NCBI RefSeq assembly: GCF_000657795.2
Contig: NZ_JHEP02000008.1
Span: 62,001-126,000 of the forward strand
DNA from: Bordetella pseudohinzii
Lineage (GTDB): Bacteria; Pseudomonadota; Gammaproteobacteria; Burkholderiales; Burkholderiaceae_B
Length of the DNA: 64,000 nucleotides
Direction of reading: 5' to 3'
The notes beneath the pieces are model-generated. The model saw only the letters and a program-made list of their open reading frames with translations, did no database searches and was not told the origin of the DNA. Made by a program: the position numbers and the translations under genes. This document shows, piece after piece, positions 25,447 to 35,280 of the stretch (position 1 is the first letter of the stretch; the number at the start of each line of letters is the position of its first letter).

Positions 25447-27744
25447 ATGACTTCCAGGCTTGATGCTTGGCCGCCCAGGCCTTGCCCGTCCCCCGGCTTG
25501 CCCGCCCCGCGGCGGGCCATGATGTTGGTCTTGCTGGCCCTGGCGCTGCCGGCCGCGGCCCAGCAGGAGGCCGCCGCGCCGCCCGCCGCCCAGACCCTGC
25601 CGCCCGGCGCTCAGGTGTATTCCCTGCCGCTGTCGCGCTTGAGCGGGCAGAGCGCGCTGCCGCTGCGCGGCGTGGACGGCATCAACGGGCTGGGCTTCTC
25701 GGCCCGCCGCGACCAGCGCATCATCGGCGCGCGCCTCAATCTCGATTACAGCTACTCGCCGTCGCTGCTGCCCGACCTGTCGCACTTGAAAGTGCTGCTC
25801 AATGGCGAGGTCGCCGGCAGCGTGGCGCTGCCCAAGGAAGCAGCCGCCACGCCCACGCGCAAGGCGGTCGAACTGCCCCTGCCGGCGCTGGCCGACTACA
25901 ACCGCCTGGACGTGCAGCTGATCGGCCATTACACGCTGGGCTGCGAGGATCCGGTGCACTCCAGTCTGTGGGCCGATGTCGCGGGCAGGAGCACCTTGGA
26001 CCTGACCGTCGTGCCGGTGGCGCTGCCCAATGACCTGGCGCTGCTGCCCGCGCCCTTCTTCGATAGCCGCGATATCCGTCCGCTGGCGCTGCCCGTCGTG
26101 CTGGGCCGCCAGCCCGATGCGGCGCGGCTGGAGAGCGCGGGCATCCTGACCTCGTGGTTCGGCGCCCTGGCCGGCTATCGCGGTGCGCGGTTCAGCGCCC
26201 GCCTCCAGGACCTGCCGGCTTCGGGCAATGCGGTGGTGCTGCTGCAGCCGGGCGATACCGTGGCCGGCGTGCAGGCGCCGGCCATCGATGGCCCCGCGGT
26301 GGCCATGATCACGCATCCCCAGGATCCTCACGGCAAGCTGCTGCTGGTCATGGGGCGCGACGCCAAGGAGCTGAAGCAGGCGGCCACCGCCGTGGCCCTG
26401 GGCAGCGAAACGCTGTCCGGCTCGCGGGCGCGCTTTACGCGCCTGACGCCGCCCCAGCCGCGCAAGCCTTTCGATGCGCCCAACTGGCTGCGCAGCGACC
26501 GTCCGGTGGCTTTCGGCGAACTGGTCGCCACGCGCGAGCTGAATGTGTCGGGCCACCGCCCGCCGCCCGTGCAGATCCCGCTGCGCCTGCCGCCGGGCCT
26601 GTTCGGCTGGCACAGCGACGGTGTGCCGGTCAACTTGATCTACCGCTATTCGCCGCGTCCTGGCGCCAAGCAGTCGGTCATGGAGATGACAGCCGGCGAC
26701 CAGCTGCTGCGCAGCTTTTCGCTGCATGAAGGCACGGGCGTTTTCAGCCGCCTCAATGGCATGCCGGCCTCGGAAGGGCAGGCCAGGGTGAGGGTGCCGA
26801 CCTATCTGCTGCCGCCGCTGAGCGCGCTGCAGTTCCGCTATGTGTACGAGTACGCCAAGCTGGGCGAATGCCAGAACAGCATCCTGGACAATGTGCGCAG
26901 CGCCATCGACCCGGGCTCGACCATCGATGTGTCGGGCCTGCCCAAGTACGCGCCCATGCCTGACCTGTCCTTGTTCGCCGACGCGGGCTTCCCCTTCACC
27001 CGCATGGCCGATCTTTCCGAGACGGCCGTGCTGATGCCGGAGGGCGCCGGCGCGGCCGTCTATGCCGCCTATCTGACGCTGCTGGGCGTGATGGGACAGG
27101 CCTCGGGCTATCCGGCCATCGGCGTGACCGTGGGCCAGGCCGCGCAGGCCGAAGCCCTGCGGGACAAGGACCTGCTGGTGCTGGCGTCGGGCGACAACCA
27201 GCCGCTGCTCAAACAATGGCAGGGCATGCTGCCCAGCGGTTTCGAGGGCAGGGAGCGGCGCTTCAGCCTGTCGGACTGGATAGACCAGCTGGCCGCGTGG
27301 CTGGGCCCGGATCCGCGCGACCGCAAGCGCCGCGCCGATCTCCAGCTCGATTACGCCGGCGGCGGCGTGCTGGCCACGCTGGCCGGCATGGAGTCGCCGC
27401 TGCGTTCGGGCCGCAGCGTGGTCGTGGTCTCGGGCGCCAGCGCCGAGGGCCTGGCCGCGGCCGTGCAGGCCCTGCAGGCCAATCGCGATAACGAAGGCCG
27501 GGCCGAGGATCCGCGCGACCGTATCGGCGGCAGCCTGACGGTGATCAACGAAAAGCAGGCCTACACCTTGCAGGACGAGCAAAGCTATTACGTGGGTTCG
27601 CTGCCCGCCTGGCTGGGCCTGCAATGGTTCTTCGCGCGCCATCCGCTCACGCTGGTGGGCGCCTTGCTGCTCAGCGCGCTCGTCATCGCCGTGTTGCTCT
27701 ACCTGTCGCTGCGCGCCCGCGCGCAACGCCGCCTGGGATCGTGA
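25447..27744 (+). CDS. bcsB: Cellulose synthase regulatory subunit BcsB, first copy
   Basis: This 765-residue periplasmic BcsB guides the nascent glucan from BcsA. A signal-like hydrophobic segment (MMLVLLALALPAAAQQ) follows 24 extra N-terminal residues; an alternative start at 25519 would give a normal signal. Conserved blocks include LPLRGVDGINGLGFS, HYTLGCEDPVHSSLWA (carbohydrate-binding domain) and FRYVYEYAKLGECQNSILDN. A C-terminal membrane anchor (ALLLSALVIAVLLYLSL) completes the protein. It is complete and intact, as is the second copy that follows after 2 bases. The two are homologous end to end. Confidence 0.9.
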   Translation: MTSRLDAWPPRPCPSPGLPAPRRAMMLVLLALALPAAAQQEAAAPPAAQTLPPGAQVYSLPLSRLSGQSALPLRGVDGINGLGFSARRDQRIIGARLNLDYSYSPSLLPDLSHLKVLLNGEVAGSVALPKEAAATPTRKAVELPLPALADYNRLDVQLIGHYTLGCEDPVHSSLWADVAGRSTLDLTVVPVALPNDLALLPAPFFDSRDIRPLALPVVLGRQPDAARLESAGILTSWFGALAGYRGARFSARLQDLPASGNAVVLLQPGDTVAGVQAPAIDGPAVAMITHPQDPHGKLLLVMGRDAKELKQAATAVALGSETLSGSRARFTRLTPPQPRKPFDAPNWLRSDRPVAFGELVATRELNVSGHRPPPVQIPLRLPPGLFGWHSDGVPVNLIYRYSPRPGAKQSVMEMTAGDQLLRSFSLHEGTGVFSRLNGMPASEGQARVRVPTYLLPPLSALQFRYVYEYAKLGECQNSILDNVRSAIDPGSTIDVSGLPKYAPMPDLSLFADAGFPFTRMADLSETAVLMPEGAGAAVYAAYLTLLGVMGQASGYPAIGVTVGQAAQAEALRDKDLLVLASGDNQPLLKQWQGMLPSGFEGRERRFSLSDWIDQLAAWLGPDPRDRKRRADLQLDYAGGGVLATLAGMESPLRSGRSVVVVSGASAEGLAAAVQALQANRDNEGRAEDPRDRIGGSLTVINEKQAYTLQDEQSYYVGSLPAWLGLQWFFARHPLTLVGALLLSALVIAVLLYLSLRARAQRRLGS

Positions 27745-27746
27745 TC

Positions 27747-30041
27747 ATGAAAAACAACCGCCTTTCGACCCAAATGCCGCAAGTCCGCTGGTCGGCGCGC
27801 GCGCTGTCGCGGCTGCCCATGCTGCTGCTGGCCAGTTGCTCGCTGCTGGCCCAGGCGGCCGAGACGCCGGCCCCGGCTCCCGAGCCGGCGTCTTTCAAGG
27901 CCGATCAGCGCTACACCTTCAAGCAGCTCGGCGCACAGTATCCGCTCAACCTGCGCGGCGTGGACGGCAGCAATACGCTGAACTTCAGCGTGCGCAACGA
28001 CCGGGTCGTGACCGGCGCGCGGGTGGACCTGCGCTATGCCTATTCGCCCGCGCTGCTGGCCGAGCTGTCGCACATCAATGTGCTGGTCAACGACGAGGTC
28101 GCCGCCACCATTCCGGTGCCGCGCGAAACGGCCGGCGGCAATCTGCGCCAGACCGTCGAGATCCCGCCGTATCTGATCACTGCCTATAACGACCTGCGCC
28201 TGCAGCTGATCGGCCACTACACGCTGGACTGCGAAGATCCGCTGCATTCCAGTCTGTGGGCCAATATCAGCAATCTGAGCTCGCTGGACCTGGCGACCGC
28301 GGCCCTGCCGCTGCCCAATGACCTGGCCAACCTGCCGCTGCCCTTTTTTGACCGGCGCGATATGCGCAAGCTGGTTCTGCCTTTTGTGTTCCAGGCCGAA
28401 CCCGACGCGGCCGTGCTGGAAGCCGCCGGCGCCCTGTCGTCGTGGTTCGGCGCGCTGGCCGGTTATCGCGGCGCCGAGTTTCCCGCCGCCGTCACGCAAC
28501 TGCCCGGGCGCGGCAACGCGGTGGTGTTCGCCATGGGCAGCGCCGTCCCCGGCCTGGGCCAGCCGCCGGTCAAGGGCCCCGCCCTGGCGGTTGTCGGCAA
28601 TCCCAACGACCCGGACGGCAAGCTGCTGCTGGTGATGGGCCGCGATGGCAAGGAGCTCAAGCAGGCCGCCGCCGCGCTGGCGCTGGGCAGCCAGACGCTG
28701 GCTGGCCCGTCGGCGGCCATCACCCGCCTGGCCGAGCTCAAGCCGCGCCAGCCCTACGACGCGCCGCGCTGGCTGCGCACCGACCGCCCGGTGCGTTTCG
28801 GCGACCTGATCGATCCCAAGCGCCTGAACGTCTCGGGCTTCAGCCCCGACGCCATTCGCATCGATGTGCGCGTGCCGCCCGATCTGTTCGGCTGGCAGGA
28901 AAAGAAAGTACCCATCGACCTGCGCTACCGCTATACCCCGCAGCCCACGTCGCTGAACTCCTCGCTGCTGTTCGGCGTGGGCGATGAGTTCGTCAAGTCC
29001 ATGCCCTTGTTCGCCCTGGAGCGCATCGAGGGCGGCGACAAGCTGCGCGCCGAGGTGCTGCCCGACGAGAGCCTGCCCATGCGCGCCCAGCTGGATGTGC
29101 CGCTGGAACTGCTGAAGGCGCGCGGGCAGCTGCAGTTCCGCTATCTGTACGACTACATCAAGCAGGGCGAGTGCCGCGACATCATCGTCGACAATGTGCG
29201 CGGCATGATCGAGCCCGAGTCGACCATCGACCTGAGCGGCTATCCGCATTTCATCCTGATGCCGGACCTGCGCGCCTTCGGCACCTCGGGTTTTCCTTTC
29301 ACGCGCCTGGCTGACCTGTCGGAGACGGCGGTGGTGCTGGATGAGCGCGCCGGCGCCGAAGTCTATTCGGCCTATCTGAATGTGCTGGGCCGCATGGGCG
29401 ACGCCACGGGGTATCCGGCCACGGGCGTGACCGTGATCCGTCCGCAGCAGCTCGACGCTCAGGCCGGCAAGGACCTGCTGGTGATCGCCGCCGGGGCCTC
29501 GCATCCCTTGCTCAAGCGCTGGGCCGCCAGCATCCCGGGCAGCTATGAGGCGGGCGCGCACTTCAGCCTGTCGGATCTGGTCTATCGCGTGACGGACTGG
29601 TTTCATGCCGACCCGCGCCTGGACCGGCGCGTCCCGCGCGCGGCCCTGAGTTATGCCGGCGAAGGCGTCAGCGCCATCGTGGCCGGCTTCGAGTCGCCGC
29701 TGGCCGCGCGCCGCAGCGTGGTGCTGCTGGCCAGCAGCCAGCCCGAGGGCCTGGCCGCGGCCGTGGCCGCGTTGCGCGGCGGCGAAGGCTATGACAAGGC
29801 CGTGCAGGGCAGCCTGTCGGTGATCCGGGGCAAGCAAGTCGATGCGCTGGCCGGCGACCAGACTTACACGCTGGGCAGCCTGCCGCTGCTCAAGCGCATC
29901 GATTGGTCGATCTCCTCGCTGCTGCCCGGCTACACCTTGCTGCGCCTGGCGGTGATGGGACTGGTCTGGCTGGCCGGCATCGCCGTGGCGCTGGCGCTGC
30001 TGCGCGTCCTGGTGCGCCGCCTGCGCAGGAAGACGCCGTGA
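27747..30041 (+). CDS. bcsB: Cellulose synthase regulatory subunit BcsB, second tandem copy
   Basis: This 764-residue BcsB paralogue starts MKNNRLSTQMPQ with a normal signal ending in LLAQAAE. It has the same domain order as the first copy: LNLRGVDGSNTLNFS, HYTLDCEDPLHSSLWA, FRYLYDYIKQGECRDIIVDN and a C-terminal membrane helix (LAVMGLVWLAGIAVALALL). Sequence divergence from the first copy is substantial but spread evenly, so this is an old duplication or separate recruitment. Both copies keep the residues expected of working subunits. It overlaps bcsZ as TGATG. Possible roles are a mixed BcsB ring or condition-specific partners for BcsA. Confidence 0.9.
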   Translation: MKNNRLSTQMPQVRWSARALSRLPMLLLASCSLLAQAAETPAPAPEPASFKADQRYTFKQLGAQYPLNLRGVDGSNTLNFSVRNDRVVTGARVDLRYAYSPALLAELSHINVLVNDEVAATIPVPRETAGGNLRQTVEIPPYLITAYNDLRLQLIGHYTLDCEDPLHSSLWANISNLSSLDLATAALPLPNDLANLPLPFFDRRDMRKLVLPFVFQAEPDAAVLEAAGALSSWFGALAGYRGAEFPAAVTQLPGRGNAVVFAMGSAVPGLGQPPVKGPALAVVGNPNDPDGKLLLVMGRDGKELKQAAAALALGSQTLAGPSAAITRLAELKPRQPYDAPRWLRTDRPVRFGDLIDPKRLNVSGFSPDAIRIDVRVPPDLFGWQEKKVPIDLRYRYTPQPTSLNSSLLFGVGDEFVKSMPLFALERIEGGDKLRAEVLPDESLPMRAQLDVPLELLKARGQLQFRYLYDYIKQGECRDIIVDNVRGMIEPESTIDLSGYPHFILMPDLRAFGTSGFPFTRLADLSETAVVLDERAGAEVYSAYLNVLGRMGDATGYPATGVTVIRPQQLDAQAGKDLLVIAAGASHPLLKRWAASIPGSYEAGAHFSLSDLVYRVTDWFHADPRLDRRVPRAALSYAGEGVSAIVAGFESPLAARRSVVLLASSQPEGLAAAVAALRGGEGYDKAVQGSLSVIRGKQVDALAGDQTYTLGSLPLLKRIDWSISSLLPGYTLLRLAVMGLVWLAGIAVALALLRVLVRRLRRKTP

Positions 30042-31252
30042 TGCCCAGACCCGCCCGCGCACGCGCTTCGGCCTGGCGCCCGCGCGCCCTGCTGGCGGCG
30101 CTTGCGCTCGGGCTGGCCGGCCGCGCGGCCGCCGCGCCCGTGTGCACGGCGGTCAGTTGGCCGGAATGGTCGGCCTTCGTGACGCATTTCGTGCAGGCCG
30201 ATGGGCGGGTCGTCGACGGCAGCACGCCGCGCCAGATGAGCACTTCGGAAGGACAGTCATATGCCATGTTCTTCGCCCTGGTGGCCAATGACCGCGAGAC
30301 CTTCGGGCGCCTGTGGCGCTGGAGCGTGGCCAACCTCGCCCGCGGCGATGCGGGCCGGCATTTGCCGGCCTGGTCCTGGGGCAGGCGCGATGACGGCGCC
30401 TGGGGCGTGCTGGATGCCAACTCGGCGTCCGATGCCGACCTATGGTTTGTCTATGCCTTGCTGGAGGCGGGGCGGCTGTGGCGCCAGCCCGCCTACACCC
30501 GCGATGCGCTGGCGCTGTTGGCCCAGGTCGAGGCCGGCGAGATCGCCGATCTGCCGGGGCTGGGCAGCATGCTGTTGCCCGCGCCCCAGGGCTTTGTCCA
30601 GCCCGGCTTGTGGCGGCTGAATCCAAGTTATCTGCCGCCGCCGGTGCTGCGGCGGCTGGCGCAGGCATCGGCGCAAGGGCCCTGGAACGCCGTCGCCGCC
30701 AATACGCTGCGGCTGATCCAGGCCACCGCGCCCAAGGGCTATGCGGCCGACTGGGTCGCCTACCGCGGCCGGCCGGCGCAGCCCGGATCCGCGGCGAGGG
30801 TGGGGCATTACGAGAACGATCCCGTGCAGGGCGCCAAAGGCAGCTACGACGCGATCCGCATCTATCTGTGGGCGGGCATTACGCCGCCTGACGATCCTGT
30901 CGCCCGGCCCTTGCTGGCGGCCCTGTCGGGCATGGCGACCTCGGTCGCGGCCGATGGCGCGCCGCCCGAGTCGGTCGATGTGGACAGCGGCCAGACGCGG
31001 GGCAGGGGGCCGTTCGGTTTTTCAGCGGCCTTGCTGCCCTACTTCGAGGCCCGGGGGCAGGACGACCTGCTGCAGGGGCAGTTGCGCCGCGTGCGGACGG
31101 CGTGGGCCGCCAGCCTGCAAGCCGCGGCCTCGCGGCAGCCGCCTTATTACGATTTTGTGCTCAGTCTGTTCGGCACCGGCTGGTTCGATCAGCGCTACCG
31201 GTTCGGCAAGACGGGCCGTGTGTCATTGGAGTGGGAGAAGAAATGTCCTTGA
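30041..31252 (+). CDS. bcsZ: Periplasmic endo-1,4-beta-glucanase, GH8
   Basis: This 403-residue GH8 cellulase has a signal peptide ending GLAGRAAAA. The catalytic acid lies in STSEGQSYAMFFALV (Glu70), and the Asp pair in NSASDADLWF (131 and 133) forms the substrate site. BcsZ trims glucan in the periplasm and is usual in bcs operons. The start at 30041 is the TGATG overlap with the second bcsB; the longer frame from 29903 is within that gene. It overlaps bcsC by 10 bases. Confidence 0.92.
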   Translation: MPRPARARASAWRPRALLAALALGLAGRAAAAPVCTAVSWPEWSAFVTHFVQADGRVVDGSTPRQMSTSEGQSYAMFFALVANDRETFGRLWRWSVANLARGDAGRHLPAWSWGRRDDGAWGVLDANSASDADLWFVYALLEAGRLWRQPAYTRDALALLAQVEAGEIADLPGLGSMLLPAPQGFVQPGLWRLNPSYLPPPVLRRLAQASAQGPWNAVAANTLRLIQATAPKGYAADWVAYRGRPAQPGSAARVGHYENDPVQGAKGSYDAIRIYLWAGITPPDDPVARPLLAALSGMATSVAADGAPPESVDVDSGQTRGRGPFGFSAALLPYFEARGQDDLLQGQLRRVRTAWAASLQAAASRQPPYYDFVLSLFGTGWFDQRYRFGKTGRVSLEWEKKCP

Positions 31253-34200
31253 ACCGCCATACGCTGGCCATCGGCGTGCTGGCCGCTCTGGCGCACCAGA
31301 GCGGCTGGGCCCAGCCGGCCGCCACCGCCTCGCTGCTGGAGCAGGGCCGTTATTGGCAGAACCAGGGCGATGCCAGGCGCGCCGCCCAGGCATGGGAAAA
31401 ACTCCTGCTGTCCGAACCGGCGCAGCAGGAGGCGCTGTATGGACTGGGGCTGTCGGCTGTGCGCGAGAAGCGCTTGAGCGATGCCCAGGGCTATCTGAAC
31501 CGGCTTCGGCAGCTCGACGCCGCCGGCTCCTTCACCCAACGTCTGCAGCAGGACATCGCGCTGGCCGGCGGCCCGGGCGCGGCCGACCTGGAGCGCGCGC
31601 GCATGCTGGCGGCCTCGGGCGAGATCGGCCAGGCCATGCAGGCCTATGACCGGGCCTTGCAGGGCCGCGAGCCGCAGGGCGATATCGCCCTGGAGTACTA
31701 CAGTTTCCTGGGCTATACGGACAAGGGGGTGGCGCCGGCCATCGGCGGCCTGCAGCGGCTGTCGCGCGAGATGCCGGGCAATCCCTATGTGCAGCTGGCC
31801 CTGGGCAAGCATCTGATCCGTGACGAGCGCCGCCGCGCCGAGGGCGTGCGCCTGCTGGGCCAGCTGGCGCAGCGCAAGGATGTCGGCGCCGACGCCACCG
31901 AGAGCTGGCGCGCCGGCCTGATATGGCTGGGCGCGCCCAGTGCCGCGGAAAAACCGCTGTTCGAGGCCTATCTGAAGGGCCATCCGGATGACAAGGAAGT
32001 GCGCGCCGTCTATGACAACCCGGCGGCCAGGCGCGGCGCGCCGGCCGTGGCCTGGCGCCAGGATCCCCGGCTGGCGCGCGGTTTCGCGGCCCTGAAGAAC
32101 CAGGACCTGCCCGCCGCCGAGGCGGCCTTCCAGGAAAAACTGCGCGCCGCGCCCAATGATCCCGACGCCCTGGGCGGCCTGGGCCTGGTGCGCATGCAGC
32201 AGGATCGCGGCGCCGAAGCCCAGGAGCTGTTGTCGCGCGCCGCGGCGCGGCCCGGCGCCGGACGCAATTGGAGCCGCGCCCTGGCCGGGGCGCGCTATTG
32301 GAACTTGCTGGACCAGGCCGAGGCCGCGCGCCAGCGCGGCGACAGCGACGGCGCGCGCCGCCTGCTGGAGCAGGCCATCCGCCTGGATGGCGGCGCGGCC
32401 GGCGCCTACAACGCCATGGGCCGTCTCTATGCGGGCGCGGGCGACATGGCCAATGCGGAGAAGACCTATCGCGCCGTGCTGGCCCGCCACAAGAATGACC
32501 CCGAGGCCGTGCGCGGGCTGGCCGATGTGCTGGCCCGGACCCATCGCGCCGACGAAGCCCGGCGCCTGGTCGCCGCGCTGCCGCCCGGCCAGGCGGGCGA
32601 TATCGGCCGGCTGCGGGCCTCCATCGCCGCCGGGCAGGCCCGCGAGGCCGACAAGCGCGGCGACACGGCCGGCGCCCGCCGCCTGCTGGAAGATGCGCGC
32701 GCCGCCGATTCGCGCAATCCCTGGGCCACGTATGAGCTGGCGCGGCTGATGCTGCGCCATGGCGAGGCGGCGCGCGGTCAACAGCTGATGGACGAGACTC
32801 TGCGCCTGCAGCCGGACGCCGCCGACGCACTCTACGCCAGCGCGCTGCTGGCTTCCGAGAGCGGCGATTGGGGCCGCGCCCATGACACGCTGGCGCGCAT
32901 TCCGGAGAGCCGGCGCACGCCCGACATGCAGGCATTCCAGCGCAATGTCTGGGTGCGCGAACAGGCGGCGCAGGCGGCGCGCCTGGCCCAGGCGGGCGAT
33001 ACGGCCCAGGCGCGCCAGCGCCTGGAGGGACTGGAGACCGCGGCCGCGGGCGATCCTCAGCTGCTGGGCGCCATCGCCCAGGCCTATGTGGACGCCGGCG
33101 ACACGCCGCGCGCGCTGGCCCTGATGCGGCCGCTGGCCGCGGGATCGCTTCCGGCCGGCCCCGATGTGCTCATTCCCTATGCCGGCGTGCTGCTCAAGAG
33201 CGGCGATGACCCGGGCACGGCCGCCGTGCTGCGCCAGGTGCAGAAGCTGCCCATGGATGCCGACCAATACCGCGGCTTCCAGGACCTGGTGAGTCTGTAT
33301 ACGGTGCGCCAGGCCGAGGCCATGCGCCAGCGCGGCGATCTGGTGGCCGCCTACGACATCCTGCAGCCGGTGCTCAAGCGCCGGCCCGACGACGCCTCGG
33401 CGCAGGGCGCGCTGGCGCGCATGTATGTCGCCGCCGGCGACCGCGACAAGGCGTTGGAGATCTATCGCGGCCTGCAGGCGCGCGATCCCGACAATGCCCA
33501 GCTGCAGATCGCGGTGGCCGGCATCGCCGCCGAAGCCGATGACTGGCGTTCGGCCGAGACGGCCATCGACCGCGCCTTGACGCTGGCGCCGCGCGATCCG
33601 GACGTGCTGGCCGGCGCGGCCCGTCTGTACCGCTCGCGAGGCAAGACGGCGCGCGCCGCCGATCTCTATCGCCAGGCCATCGCGGCGCAGGAGGCGCGCG
33701 GCGCCGCGCTGGCGCTGGCCGACAGCGGCGGCGCTCATGCCGACGGCAATCCCTTCGTGGGCCTGCCGGGCCAGCGGGCCCGGGCCACCGGCCAGTCCCA
33801 GGTGCTGGGCCAGGCGCTGGACGAGTCTTTGCCCGCGGCCTACCGTTCGGACGCCGATGCCGAGCCGGCTTCCGCGCGCGAAGAACCCTATGCCATCGCC
33901 GCCTCCGCGCCGCGGGATACGCGGGCGCTGGCGCCTTCCGCGGCGCCGCCGGGCGGCGCGGCGGCCGCCTATGCGGGCGGCATCGCCACGCGCACCGGGC
34001 CGGGCGCCGACAACCTGCCGCCGGCCGGCCATGCGGCCAAGGCCGATCCCGCGCCGCGCTCGCTCAGGCAGGAGCTTGACGAGGTCATGCAGGCGCGCAG
34101 CGCGGAAATCCGCGCCGGCGCTTTCGTGCGCTCCAACAATGGCGAATCCGGCATGAGCAAGCTGACCGAGGTCGATGCACCCGTCGAGGCGCTGATCCCG

Positions 34201-35256
34201 GCCGGCGACGGCAAGCTCTCGCTGCGCGCCACGCCGGTCAGCTTGACCGCCGGCAGCCTGGACAGCAGCTATTCGAGCAGCAGCCGCTTTGGCGGCGGGC
34301 CGGTGGCCGCCGCCGCCCAGGCGCAGGGCCGCGTGGGTTCGGCCGGCAGCCAGCGGGATCGCGGCGTGGGGCTGTCGGCCGGCTATGTGATGGACGGTCT
34401 GTCGGCCGACATCGGCGCCACGCCGCTGGGTTTCGAGTATTCCAATGTGGTGGGCGGCGTGCGGATCAACGGGCCCATCAGCCGCGCCGCCGGCACCTGG
34501 TACAGCCTGGACCTGTCGCGCCGCGCCGTGACCGATAGCCTGCTTTCCTTTGCCGGCACCCGCGACAATCGCAGCGGCCAGCGCTGGGGCGCGGTCACGG
34601 CCACCGGCCTGGAAGGCCAGATCGGTATGGACAACACGGATTATGGCGTCTATGCCTATGGCTCCTGGCGCGGCCTGGATGGCCACAATGTCGAGTCCAA
34701 CTCGCGCACCGAAGTGGGCACGGGCATTTACTGGCATCTGATGCGCGAGTCCAACCGCATGCTGACGGCCGGCCTGAACCTGGGCGCCATCTTCTACGAC
34801 AACAACCAGCGCTTTTTCACCTATGGCCACGGCGGCTACTTCAGCCCGCAGCAGTTCTACGCCCTGAGCGTGCCGGTCACCTGGGCGCAGCGCGATGGCC
34901 GCTTCACGTACAAGCTGCAAGGCGCGGTGGGTATCCGCCACTTCAAGGAAGACAGCGCGGATTACTTCCCGACCAACGGCGGCCTGCAGGCGGCGGCCAA
35001 TGCCGTCAACCAGGGCTTGTTCGGCACCCCGGCCGTCTACGACGGACAGTCGCGCACGGGCGTGGGCTACAACCTCGCGGCGGCGGCCGAATACCAGCTC
35101 ACGCCCAAACTGTTCCTGGGCGGCACGCTGGCCATGGACAACGCTTCCGACTATCGCCAGTACGCCGGCGGCCTGTATCTGCGCTATGCCTTCTATCCGC
35201 AGACACGCCCGCTGGAGCTGCCGGTCAATCCCTATCAGTCGCCCTATGCCCGCTAG
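31243..35256 (+). CDS. bcsC: Cellulose exporter: TPR scaffold and outer-membrane barrel
   Basis: This 1337-residue protein has a signal peptide ending HQSGWAQ. About 900 residues of TPR-type helical repeats follow, rich in LxxAxxxxP motifs, then a low-complexity linker (about 890-960). The C-terminal beta-barrel of about 330 residues begins near FEYSNVVGGVRINGP and ends LYLRYAF. BcsC carries the glucan across the periplasm and outer membrane. The start has a strong GGAG ribosome site and overlaps bcsZ by 10 bases. The length is somewhat above typical (about 1150-1300) because of the linker. Confidence 0.92.
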   Translation: MSLNRHTLAIGVLAALAHQSGWAQPAATASLLEQGRYWQNQGDARRAAQAWEKLLLSEPAQQEALYGLGLSAVREKRLSDAQGYLNRLRQLDAAGSFTQRLQQDIALAGGPGAADLERARMLAASGEIGQAMQAYDRALQGREPQGDIALEYYSFLGYTDKGVAPAIGGLQRLSREMPGNPYVQLALGKHLIRDERRRAEGVRLLGQLAQRKDVGADATESWRAGLIWLGAPSAAEKPLFEAYLKGHPDDKEVRAVYDNPAARRGAPAVAWRQDPRLARGFAALKNQDLPAAEAAFQEKLRAAPNDPDALGGLGLVRMQQDRGAEAQELLSRAAARPGAGRNWSRALAGARYWNLLDQAEAARQRGDSDGARRLLEQAIRLDGGAAGAYNAMGRLYAGAGDMANAEKTYRAVLARHKNDPEAVRGLADVLARTHRADEARRLVAALPPGQAGDIGRLRASIAAGQAREADKRGDTAGARRLLEDARAADSRNPWATYELARLMLRHGEAARGQQLMDETLRLQPDAADALYASALLASESGDWGRAHDTLARIPESRRTPDMQAFQRNVWVREQAAQAARLAQAGDTAQARQRLEGLETAAAGDPQLLGAIAQAYVDAGDTPRALALMRPLAAGSLPAGPDVLIPYAGVLLKSGDDPGTAAVLRQVQKLPMDADQYRGFQDLVSLYTVRQAEAMRQRGDLVAAYDILQPVLKRRPDDASAQGALARMYVAAGDRDKALEIYRGLQARDPDNAQLQIAVAGIAAEADDWRSAETAIDRALTLAPRDPDVLAGAARLYRSRGKTARAADLYRQAIAAQEARGAALALADSGGAHADGNPFVGLPGQRARATGQSQVLGQALDESLPAAYRSDADAEPASAREEPYAIAASAPRDTRALAPSAAPPGGAAAAYAGGIATRTGPGADNLPPAGHAAKADPAPRSLRQELDEVMQARSAEIRAGAFVRSNNGESGMSKLTEVDAPVEALIPAGDGKLSLRATPVSLTAGSLDSSYSSSSRFGGGPVAAAAQAQGRVGSAGSQRDRGVGLSAGYVMDGLSADIGATPLGFEYSNVVGGVRINGPISRAAGTWYSLDLSRRAVTDSLLSFAGTRDNRSGQRWGAVTATGLEGQIGMDNTDYGVYAYGSWRGLDGHNVESNSRTEVGTGIYWHLMRESNRMLTAGLNLGAIFYDNNQRFFTYGHGGYFSPQQFYALSVPVTWAQRDGRFTYKLQGAVGIRHFKEDSADYFPTNGGLQAAANAVNQGLFGTPAVYDGQSRTGVGYNLAAAAEYQLTPKLFLGGTLAMDNASDYRQYAGGLYLRYAFYPQTRPLELPVNPYQSPYAR

Positions 35257-35280
35257 CGCGTTCAATCAAGGAGTATCGCC

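Noticed and set aside
31195-35265. 1356-codon open frame antisense to bcsC
   Set aside because: It exactly shadows bcsC, has no recognisable domain and the Gly/Arg/Ala/His-rich composition of a GC-rich antisense frame.
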